From assembly GCF_020921035.1 (NCBI RefSeq), contig NC_063155.1, positions 22,189,294-22,253,293 on the forward strand: 64,000 nt of DNA. Direction: 5' to 3'. The stretch comes from Rhodamnia argentea (lineage: Eukaryota > Streptophyta > Magnoliopsida > Myrtales > Myrtaceae). Shown piece by piece: positions 9,801 to 22,695 of the stretch (positions are counted from its first letter, which is position 1; each line of letters begins with the position of its first letter). Under the pieces are notes generated by a model that was not told where the DNA came from, made no database searches, and worked only from the letters and a program-made list of their open reading frames with translations. Made by a program: the position numbers and the translations under genes.

Positions 9801-12800
9801 GAAACATGTCAGCAGGAACTTGGGCATGGAAAATACAGAAAACAGCAAGTGCTATAATCACAGGTAACAAGATCTTATTCCTGCTACATCAATCATGCTA
9901 TTTAACAGGAAAAGTTTTCTCTTGCTAGGTATGTTTGCTCAGATGGACTTTCAGAATGTGTGCAGTGGAATTCAGTTGGGGCAGCTGCCCTCACTGGAGC
10001 TGAACTCAACCTAATTACACAAATTATTTTCCTCACACGGAGCTAATGATTCATTACTTGGAGGCTTTGATCACATTAAACTATGATGATTCCATGCACA
10101 GCAAAGTTTGAGAAGTCAAATGTGATATAATAATAATAAGGTTTTAAACTTCAACCCTTTAGCATACTTTTTATGTAGCAACTTCTTTATGATCTCAAAT
10201 ATGAAATTTTGCAGCCTTAAATATCTCTAGTGGAAAACATGAGTAACAAAATATCCACATCAATTTAGTGTATACTCTGGCTGGATGTCCTAGCTCCATC
10301 CTTGCTGGAGTTGACAATTGAATGCTTTGTAGATCTTTTAATGGAAAAGTTAAATATTGGTAGATGGATGTCAGAAGCAATATCTTCACAGACAGCTTGA
10401 ACTTCCAAAAGTAATTGTTACCATGACATGTATTTGCTTGTAAATGGCTAGATAAGTTCCATTTAACTTAACAATACCGGGACCCAGATAGTGACAGCAT
10501 CTAAATGTGATAGTTACACAAACACAATGAATACCATTAGAGATGGCATGCTACCTATGTAGTTCTCACCACCCACAAGCAGATTATTAGAAGCTTTCGG
10601 TTTACTAACAAGTGGACAATATCTAGCGGATGAAATACATACTTGGCTAGAAAAATGAAATTCATTCACCGAAATAATCTTTGCACCAGCTACGCCCAAC
10701 AGCATCTGCAGTCTATCTCCAAACTTATACTGCACATTGAGAATAAAAGATGACTTCAATATCACATTGAGGTCATCAAGTTCTTGATAGTTTAATATGG
10801 TAAAATGGTCATCTGCATTCCTTAACACATTCATGGTCATGCTTTTGACTAGTCCGAGTTGGTAAATGCCTAGATACATCAATCAGATACACAAGCGTTA
10901 ACTAAATATATGAACTCCAACCATATCACACGACCCATTTGGATAAACAGGAAACGCAATAAAGATAACTCCTTTTTCCGAGTTAAAACAATTAATTGAC
11001 ATGAAACAATCCAATTGCTAGAATATCCACAAGGTGCAAAATGAAATGGCATCAACAGATGAAATAGTGGCTTGAATATCTCAGCTTACATATTGCAAAA
11101 CATTAGACTTGAATTCTTCGCCAATCATGTTAAAGGCAGAACGATCACATACAATGAACATTAAGAAACTGAAACACTAATTTGAAGTCAATTTCATGTT
11201 GTATTCCTGGGTCAAAGTAGTCACCTCTATTTCACGCCTTGGAATCAGTGCCAATAAGAATGAGTTGATGGAACTATTTTAGCATGTCTAAGCACGGATG
11301 AAGCTAGACTGCGTTGCCAGTGGGTGCAATAATATAATGATGATAATTTATCTTAGCTGGATTAAATTTTCCTTTTTCATACATTGGAAAAGCATAAAAG
11401 CATAGAACTATGTCAAATTCTAGCAAAATTAACAAACAAGACACGTATGTGAAGCATAGTACAAGTTACATAAGTCAAAGCTAACAAGAATTATATTTAG
11501 TGGGGCCAAAGGTAAAAAAACATGCGGACAACCTTTTTTTTCTTTGTAAAAATACACAAAATCCGTAAAGAAGAATAAACCCAGTGGGGGCAAGTGCCCA
11601 AATTATAATATTGAGGGGCCATCCCTGTTTCTAAGTCCAAACTACAAATGGAAGTATGGGCCATATTTTTCAATGGAACAATTACAAGCAACAAAGTTGA
11701 ACGGACAAATAAATTGAGATCGAGACCTGAAAGTATTTATAAGTGGTTAAAGGATAATGAAGTACCATTTGCGTTGGTTCCAATAAGAAAGTATATCCCC
11801 CCAAACAAGTCTCACGAGTTTTAGGTTCGGCGACTTTGACTGATGCTCCTTCAGCTACTATTGTTGGAAGGTGGCTGATCGGAAATGAACATTGTGGTTA
11901 TTCAAATGAGATGCATGTACATAGAATTATATTGGGGAAGGCCAGGTGCAATCAAGCTAGAGTGGAATAAACTTACGAAGTGTAGCTAGGGATCTCATTC
12001 AGGACCTTTTTTTCTGCAAGATACTAAAATGAAGCATTGATCAGAGACTTGCAGAAACAATTTTGACAGGCGAAATATCTAAGACATTTAGATTCTTGTT
12101 AAAGATAATCCACCATCAGGCCTATATCCTATTCCTATGGCACTTGTATGATTGAACAAGTGCAGACCAGTTTTCGACTCCGGTTGACATCTGACAGTTG
12201 ATGTTTCAATAAAAACAGTTTGTATTATTCAAATAGAGTGATGCTACATACCAAAAGCAAGAAAATGCACTTAGGCGAGAAAGGTCGGAAAAAGATTAAA
12301 GCCTCAATTTCCCAAAAGAAAATTGTATGTAATTAAGGACAGTAGTAATATATAAAGGACTGTGGGATTGGAAAAAAAAGAAGAAGAAGAAGAAAAGCGG
12401 TCTGGGGTCAATCCAGAAAGCAAATAAAATATAGGAGATGGAGGGCAAAAACCTTTACTAAAAAGTAAACAGAAAACCAGAGATGGATCCACCAAACAGC
12501 TAGCTACATAAACCAAAGAACTAGAGATGGATCCATATTACCAATAACAGATAATGATAGAGAAACCTTAGACCATGAGAAATATGTGAATGCACATGAG
12601 ACTGATCACAATTAGTGTTACTATTGTGAAGACCTTAGATGAATCCAAGTAGGTTTGTCAAATTAAATCCACAAAGAAAATAGAAAATCATCAAAAACTA
12701 GACTGCCAAGTGACAAGCAGAAAGAAGTCCTCGGAGATGTTTAATATAATTATACCTCAAGCCAGCTACTCAGCACGAAATGTTTCTTAGCCACAACTGC

Positions 12801-13443
12801 ATCAAGAAGGCTTTCCTCAACTTGTATGAAGTGATCAACAAGGACATGTGTGCAATCTCTACAGTTCTCAGTTACCAGACCACCTGCTTCAGATAGTTAA
12901 ACATGAGACTGTAACTCTAAATGAAAATATCTTGGTAACCAATTGAACATCTTTTTTACTTTAAATTAACGTAGTAGAAGGCAAAAAAACCATCTAGATA
13001 AGCAATCTCTATAGTCCAAACCATATGCAGAATGAACAAAAGGTCATTCTTATGGACATGATCAAATCTACATAAAGAGAAGCGCAGCCGGTAAATGATC
13101 TATGATGCAGAGACAACTAAGATACCTATACATGGATATAAACTGAAAAGGGCCACTCTCACTTAATAATCTGAAAATATGAAAAGCGCAACCACAGTAT
13201 CAGAAGGAACAGTGAGACTCTCATATCTTCAAACTCAAACAAAACTCCTATGAGTTTTCTGGGTTACGGATTCACCAGTTGGCTAGATACTTCAGGAACT
13301 ACTGGCTAGCTTCAATGCTATTTGTTCAGTCCAGATATGCACCAACAGAAACACCGTATACAGCAAGGGACCATCCAAGAATGCTGGAATCACCACTATT
13401 TCTCAAGTCAATAATATGAAGCAATCCTATGTACAAACACAAA

Positions 13444-13494
<51 letters not shown>

Positions 13495-14952
13495 AAGCAT
13501 TTCAACTTGTGCAAGTTACCGTGTTCACCAAATGACATCTCATTATTCATGACTTCATTGCTGCATTGCATTCCCTTGCTAAAATTATGCATGGGTTGTG
13601 TCCACAAACAAAAGCAATGGACTACAATTCTAAACGCACAGTGGATATTTTTTATCACTCCTCAACCTTTTGCAACTTCAAAAGAAGTTAATAAAAGCAT
13701 CCAGAAATTATAAAGAAAGCAAATCAATATGACAGACAAGCCTACATCATAAAGCAAACCAACTAGCTTATGGAATTCAAAAAGAGAAAAGAAGAGCTGA
13801 CCGATTGATGATACTTTTTCTTCCAGAAAGTGAAATGATGAGGGAGATTCCGAGCAGACGACATAAAATACAAGCGGGACAAAACAAAACCTGCCAGATT
13901 TCAAAAGACATAATCAACTAAATGTTGCTGAAGAAATCATCACTTTCAACAGTGTCAATCTTGAGCTTCCAAATACTAATCCATAACCTTAACGTAAAAG
14001 ACTACGCAAAAGCAAATGTTATTCAATTTGAAATGGTAACAGACCAAATTTTCTTACCAGCAAAAAAGATTAAAGTTACCTGTAGATTGCATTGCCAGTT
14101 CCAAAAGAAACCATATCGCAATCTTTTAAAGTCGCTTCCTTGTTAGGAAACTCATGAACCTTTTCCGGGGAGCCAAGATGTTTGTTGATAAAAGTACCAT
14201 ATTTCGAGCAATCTCTTATCAGGACCTTTGCAGAAGAGGCGGAAGACTCGATTGCCAAGGGACTCGTGTTAGTCATTGCAGCAACAGTTATCTCCGCATG
14301 AATCCTCGAAACTCCTTTGTCCTTGTTGATAATTATGTCGCAACCTGTAATAACAGCAAGGGGAAAAAATCACGACCACAAAACTCAGAACCAGCCAACA
14401 GACATTTTCAGAGTTATGGCCCCCCATTCTTCCATGAAGATAGGATTTTTAGCGCCGACATTCAGATGCGATGCTTATATATATGCATGATTGCCAATGT
14501 TACACAGCTTAGCCGAATGTTAGTTCGTGTTTCTCAACAAACAGAATGGTCCCCTTGAGAAAACGGTGCATATGCAGATCGCACACGAAAATAATCAATA
14601 CCAAACCGGCATACTCAGAGGCATTTTCAAGAATTAGATTCACAGCACATACCCTTTCGGCCCACTTTATAAGTCCCCTTACTGAAGACATAGTACTTCT
14701 CTTCACCTGCCTCGCGATCAGATATACACACAACGCTCGTCAGAAACAATTCGGCCATGAAAATTCAAAATCAAAGCTCGAACACATCGCTGATAGCGCG
14801 AGCGATTGTCTATGTCATCGCACTCGAAGTACAAAGCCTGTTTTAACAGAGAGTGACTAGTCTCCGAGGTTCGCACACTGGGAGTGCCTCCACGCACGAA
14901 CTAGAAACGTGTTACCTGAGAGTGAATCCGCGGGGAAAAGTCCCCACACCAT
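6889..14952 (-). CDS. NBS1: NBS1 (nibrin), subunit of the MRE11-RAD50-NBS1 complex
   Basis: Thirteen coding exons on the minus strand: 14952-14916, 14706-14653, 14344-14080, 13890-13802, 12883-12756, 12023-11977, 11874-11766, 10729-10643, 9774-9612, 8155-7638, 7265-7204, 7111-7009 and 6942-6889. The total is 1716 nt, 571 aa, close to Arabidopsis NBS1. NBS1 brings MRE11-RAD50 to double-strand breaks and links it to ATM signalling in the nucleus. Residues 1-120 form the FHA domain (starts MVWGLFPADSLSG; VSRIHAE and DCSKYGTF are the phosphopeptide-binding signature). Two BRCT repeats follow (about 140-207 and 210-330). Exon 10 codes for an acidic Ser/Thr-rich linker with an internal duplication. 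Exon 12 carries the conserved REEKKRKQMEAMAEDLF segment, near the MRE11-binding region of the family. Exon 6 needs the TTTTAG acceptor at 12024-12025; using the closer CAG would give a stop codon. Confidence 0.95.
7764..8090 (-). repeat. Tandem protein-coding duplication in NBS1 exon 10
   Basis: Two units of 55 and 54 codons lie head to tail (8090-7926 and 7925-7764). Both begin TATSMH, continue SPVHLEK and SGKAS, and carry a VVADSE- or VVAVSE-like core. Roughly half the residues match by eye. A third VVADSE core lies just upstream. Confidence 0.8.
8461..8734. mobile_element. Foldback MITE (Mutator-like by target duplication) in an NBS1 intron
   Basis: A 274-bp element with about 100-bp terminal inverted repeats. 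The left end reads GGATGAGTGCACTGGATGTC and the right end, reverse-complemented, GGATAAGTGTACCGGAAGTC. The similarity runs inward to a shared CTTGTCAAGTTGGTG. The flanks TGATGAAATA (8450-8459) and TGATAAAATA (8735-8744) look like a 10-bp target duplication with one mismatch. Long TIRs with 9-10 bp duplications point to the Mutator superfamily. It is non-coding. Confidence 0.8.
13445..13492. repeat. Compound (TA)n(GA)n microsatellite in an NBS1 intron
   Basis: A TA run at 13445-13460 passes directly into a GA run at 13461-13492. Confidence 0.95.
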
Positions 14953-16425
14953 TTTTCTCTTTCTTTTTTCGACGTGCCTACGGGCAAGCAATGCTTCGAA
15001 AATCGAAACAGAGACGCCAAGGTAGGCGAAGACGTCGGTGAAATCCGGGCAGAATCGGAGGCTCCGGAGAGATTCGGGTCGGGTGTCGCAACCCCGCTGA
15101 GAACGCACCGAGCACGAGAGCTTAGGACCTGGCCACCCTCACGGCGTACGATGAACGAGTTCGCCGCTCGCCGTCGCTATCGCTGTCAGCTGCATTCTCG
15201 AGCAGTTCAAGACTCCCGGTGTCACGGCTGAATCACCTGAAATTTGGCAAGAATTTCGGACCACACCTCGAATTTCAAAATATTACAGGGGAGGCCTCCA
15301 AGTTAATCAACTTTTTCAATTTCATCCCTCCATCCCCATTCTATGAAAGCATGAAATTCAAAATGATCTAATGATCTCGGGAAATAGGAGCCGGCCAGAC
15401 AGCAAGGTAAAACAATAATCAACCAAGTTTTTTTTTATAGCTGATCAGTCTCATTGATTATTTCAAAATTTGACCTTCTACTTTGGACCATCTTCCAGCG
15501 TCACATCAGCTCAAACTCATCATAATTGAACACAGAGGGAGTTGATTGTAAAAAATTCCAATGAGTGAAGAGCTTGATCGTGTATTTTTCTTGTTTTAAG
15601 AAGGAATAATTGCACATATAGTGTTAGGAAATTTAGAGAATGAATGGGAATAAATGGCATCGGATTTTGAGACGTGATAATATTCTTTTTTAAGAGATTA
15701 TTTGCCTCACAATTACAACAAAAAATCCTCTATAATATAACAAAGTCTTGGATTAAGAATATCATATAACAATTCTGATATTTTCTCAAAGAACTGTAAA
15801 AGTGAAACAATTGAAAAGAAAACGAAAATGGAAATGGAAATTTAAATTGTGGATTAAACACATTAATTTATAGTGAAAACCTTTGAATACAAACAACCGC
15901 TCAAACTCAAAGGTTAAGAAATTGTATCCGAATAAACATAACCTTCTAAAAGCTAAACGGTTGTGTCCTCAAAAACACGATCTTGCAAAAGTTGCATCCC
16001 TTTTAAAGTAATGGCTAATAAGTAACAACAAAGTGAGAGAAAACATCCGTTAATAAAGCACAACTCAGTGGAAGAAGACAGCTCCTCTTTTATTTCACAA
16101 ACAAACTATCAAATAGTTTATAAATTTTGTTTCAATTTGCAATATTGCGATCCATGAACTTTATCTTAATATGCAATTATGCTCTTGAATTTTTAATTTA
16201 TTTAATATGATTCTTAAAATTTTAATAATTATTCAATTTAGCTCATGAATTATAATGAAAATGATCAAAATTGTTCATCAACTTTTGTTAAATGTTCTTT
16301 TGCAGAACTTTCTACAATTGCAAGAAAAGAAAAGCCTAAGAAAAAGATTTAACCGGGGGATGAGAGCGGAATCACCTGAAACCGTGCCTTTTCCGATTAT
16401 CCTGCAACCGGTGTCAAGTCCGCCC
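14953..16425. other. Shared upstream region between divergent NBS1 and CBR1
   Basis: A GC-rich segment at about 14955-15250 is probably the NBS1 leader and core promoter. The rest is AT-rich and contains no gene I can support. The two genes are transcribed away from each other, with 1.6 kb between their start codons. Confidence 0.5.
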
Positions 16426-16431
16426 TATAAA
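16426..16431 (+). promoter_or_regulatory. TATA box of CBR1
   Basis: TATAAA in the context CGCCCTATAAATGCC, about 155 bp before the CBR1 ATG. A TC-rich leader follows. Confidence 0.6.
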
Positions 16432-16584
16432 TGCCACCATTGATGGCCGCCTGAATAGACCAAACTCGAACGAAAGAGACGGAGCGAAGCCCATAGAGAG
16501 CTCGCTTTCTGCTTCGACTCTCTCTCTCTCTGCGCGATTCGTCTTCCTCAAGTCTCTGGTTGCAGCTTCTCGAAACTCCAAAAA

Positions 16585-19500
16585 ATGGAGCCTCTGCAAT
16601 CTCACCGCGTCGAAATGCTGAGCATCGCCGTCGCCGTCGTCGTCGTCGGAGCTGGTACCGCCTACTATTTCTACCTCCAGAAGAAACCTAAAGGTACGTC
16701 CTGCGGGATCTGATCCACGTCTCTGGTTCACGTGCTGTTCCCGTGCTCGTTGGCTGTTTGTATTTCCTTTTCTTTTTTTCCGGCTTCTTCGGAGATTAGG
16801 ATTCATTTGGCGTCCTTCGATCCGACTGACTTAAGCATTTGGAATGTGTCAGGCTGTCTTGATCCCGAGAACTTCAAGGAGTTTCAGCTTGTCAAGAGGA
16901 CGCAGCTCAACCGCAATGTCGCTAAGTTTAGATTCGCTCTTCCTACTCCGAGTTCAGTCTTGGGGCTTCCGATTGGACAGCATATGAGTTGCAGGTTTCA
17001 GCTCGTTGACCTTTTCGGTTGGTTGATTAGGATAAGTTCGCGATGCGTGGCTTATGTTTGGTTTCTGTATGTGTTTGTGGAGTTGCGCGCAAGGATATTA
17101 TAAGGCATTGATTATAGAATTTTTTATGTTTTTGCATAACAGAGGAAAGGATAGTGTCGGTGAAGAAGTTATAAAGCCTTACACTCCGACCACTTTGGAT
17201 TCTGATGTTGGATGCTTTGAGCTAGTTATCAAGGTTTGGGCCGAATCAATTAGCTCGGAGGCAGATGTGGTTCCTTTCTTTCCCTCCTTTTCCACACATT
17301 CATAACATCGCACGTTTTTTTTTCTTTTCTTTGTGATTAGATGTATCCCCAAGGAAGGATGTCCCACCATTTCCGGGAAATGCGTGAAGGTGATCACTTG
17401 GCTGTGAAGGGGCCTAAGGTAAATTTTTAAGCGAATTTAGTTCAGAAAATAGGTTGTTTTCATTTGCCGAATCAATTTCAGAATATAGTTTGTTTCCGAT
17501 TGTTGATGGTTTCAGGCTGTAGGCAAGTGAAGAATCTTTTGGATTTTTTTCAATTCTCTATGCATTAATGTAAAGCAGGATGGGAGTTGGCGTACTAGTT
17601 TGGTAGCTAGAGATAATTTTCTTAGTAGCCACAAAAATTTGAATATCATACTCGCTTTACCGATTTCTCCTCAGGGAGTTAAGAGGAGTTTCTTTCAATT
17701 GCCTTTGAGGTCATACGCTAAAGACTATGGGCCTTTAGCAGAAGACCATTCACTACGACTTAGAATTTATGTCCTGGCAAAGCACATGTTTTGGGCTAAC
17801 AACAAAAGCACCAAAGAAGAGATTATAAATTTTAGACCGTGTATAACTTTTTGCTTCAGGATTGCATTCCTAATAGCTATGCTTCCTTAGATGGCTAGCT
17901 TGCTCCTTCATGAAAGCTGTTTGTGTCAAGTTTGTGTCAAGCCTCTTGAATTACATGATCGCTTTATCAAAATAAATATGAGTTTGGATGTGTTGTTCAC
18001 TGCTCTCGTTAGAGATAACGCATGGTAAACATTTTACATTTCTGACACAGTTGTAGTATGCCTGTGGCCCATTGGGTTGAATATATCTGAATGCTCATCT
18101 TTTTAGCTGCACACCACGTGTTAAGACAAGATTTTTCATATTGATGATTGTACACAATGCAGCATAAATAAATTAATGAAACTCATAAAGAGTCCTAGTT
18201 ACTGTTCCTTTCGAAGATGACGAGTCCACTGCTGATTCTTTTTGCCAAAGTCTGATGCTCGAAAATCAAAGTGTAACAGAAGTTTTTATCTGCTGGTGAT
18301 AGTCATAATAGATTTATTTTCGGTGTACTTTTATTGTTTTCTTAGGGTCGCTTCAAGTATCAACCTGGCCAAGTGAGGGCTTTTGGGATGCTCGCTGGAG
18401 GTACTGGCATTACTCCAATGTTTCAGGTGTGTATGTAGGATGACAAATTTGGGCAGTACGCAGATAGTTTTCCTATCTGATGGTATGATACTGAATGCCA
18501 AAAGATTTGGTTTTTATGATTGCCACTATTTTCCTTGGATGCACTTAGGTCGCCAGAGCCATATTAGAAAATCCTCATGACAAGACCAAGATTCACCTCA
18601 TTTATGCCAATGTCACATACGAGGACATCCTTTTGAAGGTCGTAGTCTCTATCTCTCTCTCTCTCTGCGATTTTATTAAATTGAACTTTTTTCGATCTTT
18701 GGCGTGAACAATATCTGGTCTTCATCTTGAATTGGAATCAGAGGCATTGGTCATAAAGTTGAATAGTAGTAATAGGCATTAATTTTCTGTCGGAGACATC
18801 TTTTTGAATGCGTGATTCAGCTTCATACGGTAGTAAAGTTTTACTTTGAGGGTATCATTTCAGAAATCATTTCTTTCAAGTTTTAGCAACCTAGGCCATA
18901 ACTGATGGCTGTAATATCAGAACCATTTTGGGCAACCCTTTTGTCATTTCATTTGCTTTCGATTTGAATTGGTGTTATTGAACCTAGCCTTTGTGCAAAC
19001 AAAGTGCTCAGAGAGCCACAAGACAGATGGGTTATACCAGTGGCTTGTATCATCAAGGGCCTAGCACATTATTTATTTCAGGAAATAATCTTTCATTGCT
19101 GATCTCTCTTTTGCTTGCACACGATCTGCCAATTGATATGTATCTAAAGAGTACCTCACTAAATATGAATTGCATGAGATCATCTAATCTTAGTATATTA
19201 AGGTGGGTCAATAACATTAGCAACACGTTTTGCAGGAAGAGCTGGATAATTTTGCCCAGAGTTTTCCTGATCAGTTCCATGTCTATTATGTCTTGAATCA
19301 GGTTTTGTGCCTCTCTATTTATTTGGTTAATCTTTTGGTTTTCCTTTTGTCCTTTCTTGGCATGCATCTAGCCAAAGAGTGCATTCTCTCTAATAGATAT
19401 GACAACTTGGGGCCTAAACTTCTAATTCCTAGTTCCGTCCGACATGAATCAGAACTATCTTTCCAGATGTTGTTTGATGGATTTTCTGGTCTCCTTAAGC

Positions 19501-19920
19501 CATGAATAACACTGTACGATACTTTTGACCAAAAAGAGAACAGAAGAAAAACTCAGGACAGACAATTTGGTAGCAGAAGTATTTTACAAAAGATGTATCT
19601 TCACTCTGCTACCACAGTTCTGCATATTCTGGTGCCTATAATAAGCAAATTCAGACTTGTACTTTGTTGATCAGACCATTCACATTCTTGACGCTACTGC
19701 TTTAGTCATGAAATCATTCACTTTGCATGTGCTGTTGCAGCCGCCAGAAATATGGGACGGTGGCGTTGGTTTCGTATCTAAAGAGATGATTCAAATTCAC
19801 TGCCCTGCACCAGCCAGTGACATTCAGGTGTTGAGGTGCGGACCACCACCGATGACCAAAGCGATGGCTGCTTACCTCGATGAGCTTGAATACACATCCA
19901 AGATGCAGTTCAAGTTTTAG
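16585..19920 (+). CDS. CBR1: NADH-cytochrome b5 reductase 1
   Basis: Eight exons: 16585-16693, 16853-16994, 17143-17233, 17341-17418, 18346-18426, 18549-18638, 19236-19301 and 19741-19920. The total is 837 nt, 278 aa. The enzyme passes electrons from NADH through FAD to cytochrome b5 on the ER membrane, feeding fatty-acid desaturation and related reactions. Residues about 12-30 are a hydrophobic N-terminal anchor rich in Val/Ala. The FAD-binding domain includes the RPYTPTT-type signature (here KPYTPTT) and the [11 protein letters not shown] segment. The NADH-binding part shows [13 protein letters not shown] and the C-terminal CGPPPM motif. The ending FKF is also usual for the family. All family landmarks are present, so the product should be active. 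Intron 4 is the longest at 0.93 kb. Confidence 0.96.
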
Positions 19921-20822
19921 GTACACGGCACTCCACCACTCCATCTGTTTGTAGCGTCAAAGCCTATTACAAGATTCATCTCAGGTTGATCATCGATTAG
20001 GTTATGGACTGCATGATAGCATTGCTGAAGTTGGCTCAGTACTTCAGCAATTAAAAATTCTTGTCTTGTTGATGCAGTCTTCCAGTGATTAACTTTCATC
20101 GTTCTTAAAGCAGTGTTTCCGTTAACCCGTGGCAACTCGGGCACCCTTGTGGGAAATCCTCTTTACGCTTATTTTGGAGAACTTTTGGATTATGGAATAA
20201 AGAGATCCTTATCTTACAGTTCATGTACGGGCATATTTACCAACTACTTAGCACATATCTCACTTGCAAAGCGCATTGAACCCAAGACACTGCTTCCTCA
20301 ACCTTGCCCTGGCTTCTCCAAGTTCTGAAACGTAACATGAACATGAACGTGATTTCCTATCATGTTCTGTGAGGCACGACAGTGATGGAGACAATGGTGC
20401 GTGTTTAGTACTTCTCCAAAAAGATGGACTTCACAAGTGGGAGGCTGTCTATACAATCTATAACCCCATTGCCAAAATTTAGCATTTCCCAACTTTGGAG
20501 TTTGATTAGATACAGAAATCCATGGTTTTTTTTTTTTTTGAAATAAATAACAGAGAATGATTTGGTCAATATTTGTTTGCTAAACTAGTCGGATTGGAAG
20601 AGTTTCCCACCAATAAAAAATAATACCGCTTGAAAAGCTCATTGCCACTGATAGATCAACCTCTAGTCATCGGTCGTAGTCGTAGCCACCTGCCAAGGAC
20701 TGGCATCAACCAAAACAGATAAAACTCCAACATGGATTTTCAGTAAATCTTTTGTATTTAAGGTAGAATAAAAAGTTTCAAGATTCTCAATATGGATGGG
20801 ATACCAATGAAGTGGTATTTAT

Positions 20823-20859
<37 letters not shown>

Positions 20860-21098
20860 CAAGGAATTGAAGCAAAAACTTTTATATATACTCGTTCATA
20901 ATCACAAAATCGGGCTGACACCAATAAATGAGTGCAGATCCTTATATTTTTTTCTGACTTTGGACGAACTTTCTGCTTTGTCCCCGGTAGCAATTTCCGA
21001 TGCATTGTTCGACGCAGCACCCTGCTCTGCTTATGTCCTCTCTTGATCAATCCCTCCATAAGAATGTACAGACTTGAGAAATAAAAAAGACTAACTAG
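19921..21098. other. Convergent 3' regions of CBR1 and the apyrase gene
   Basis: No gene seen. It holds a poly-T tract (20526-20539) and a GA microsatellite at 20827-20855. Both neighbouring genes end here, one from each side. Confidence 0.5.
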
Positions 21099-22632
21099 TT
21101 ACCTAGGCACGCGTGTTACTATATAGCGTCCCTTCTCCAGATCATATATTGTCTTTAACTGTGGTTTTTGCCATTGCGAAACGAGAAATGCGGCAAGTAC
21201 AACTATCAAAAGTACAGCAAATAATGAAAAGTACGTGACCGACTCATTTCCAACAATTTCCCCGAAGTTATCGGATTCATATGCAACAGTGTCCTGCATT
21301 GTCAGGACCGCATAAGCTCCGAGAGTCCAGTCAACTGGAATGCTTCCAGTTCTATTTGCAGAATGAACCCTGTGATTAATTAAGTCAAGTTGGAACATCA
21401 AACGCTATACACGAGGAACTCATAAATTGCACATTTACACATGTACTGTTGCACACAAACTTCTATTGCAGCCAACTTCTACGAGAAAGGACCTCATAAG
21501 ATGAAGAGAAAAAGTCCCGCCTACTGTGTCACATATGATGGAGAAAGAGGAACTGACAGAAAACATCCTATCAGAGATATGGTCCTCGGCAAGGAACATG
21601 AATCCCAAGTAAAGGCCAACAAGGAAAAACTATCACAAAGGTGGGAAACACTTCTTGAACTTGGATTGACAATGAGAGCGCAGGCTAAGAACACAATCTG
21701 CAAACGAAGTACTAAAAGATAGCACATCCGAAGTACATTACATCTTAGTTGTTGACCCGCAAGATCTAGTTTTCAGTTTCGAAATGAAAGGTTTTTCTAC
21801 GTTCGTGGTCGAACAGAAATATGGAGCAATCCAGTTTGGAAGAATAGAGCAACCACACCTTTTTTCATCAAATGGAATTCCGAGACTGTCATGCAGTAGA
21901 GCCACAACATAAGCTGAAGAGAAACAATATCTGGACAAATCCAGGTCTTCCATGCTATTTCGCTTGTTGCTCAATTTGTCCCAATCATCATCACCACAAT
22001 AACGGTCACCAGCTAGCCTCAAGTCAAGCAAACCCTCCCTAGAGAACATCCCAAAAAACTGTAGAAGGTTCAATATTGGGATGGATGGCTAACTTATAAC
22101 TCGAGCGAAATAATTAAGCAGAGTCTATCAATTAAATATAGAAGCAATATTAAAGAAAGTTATCAAACGCACACATCTGTATCAATATATTATAGTATAT
22201 TTTGCCGGGTTACCCTAGTGAAAGGTAAGAGAGCATGAGAGTAACCATGACCCTGGATCCATCACTTGATCGCTTCTCAATGAATTTGAACTCGGTAGGT
22301 TAATATACTTGCATGACGTCTTCCCATTTCTTTCTGATTTGCTTATGTGTGCTTACTACATAATTAAAAACTAAATAGACTTGCATTCGGAGTGAGATGT
22401 GAAATTTCATACACCAATCATTAAAACAAGAAGCAGAGGACATGTAGTTGCATCTTTACTCTGCTATTCTACAGAAAACAATGGTATCTTTGCAATGGAT
22501 TACTGCTCGAAACTGGAGTTCAGGCAACAATATTAAACTTAGCAAGTGCTGCACATTACCTTGCGGCTCACTTCATCTTGAAAAGGATGATTTCAGATTT
22601 CTTGCACAGGATTTGCAAAATACTTGCTTTTT

Positions 22633-22695
<63 letters not shown>
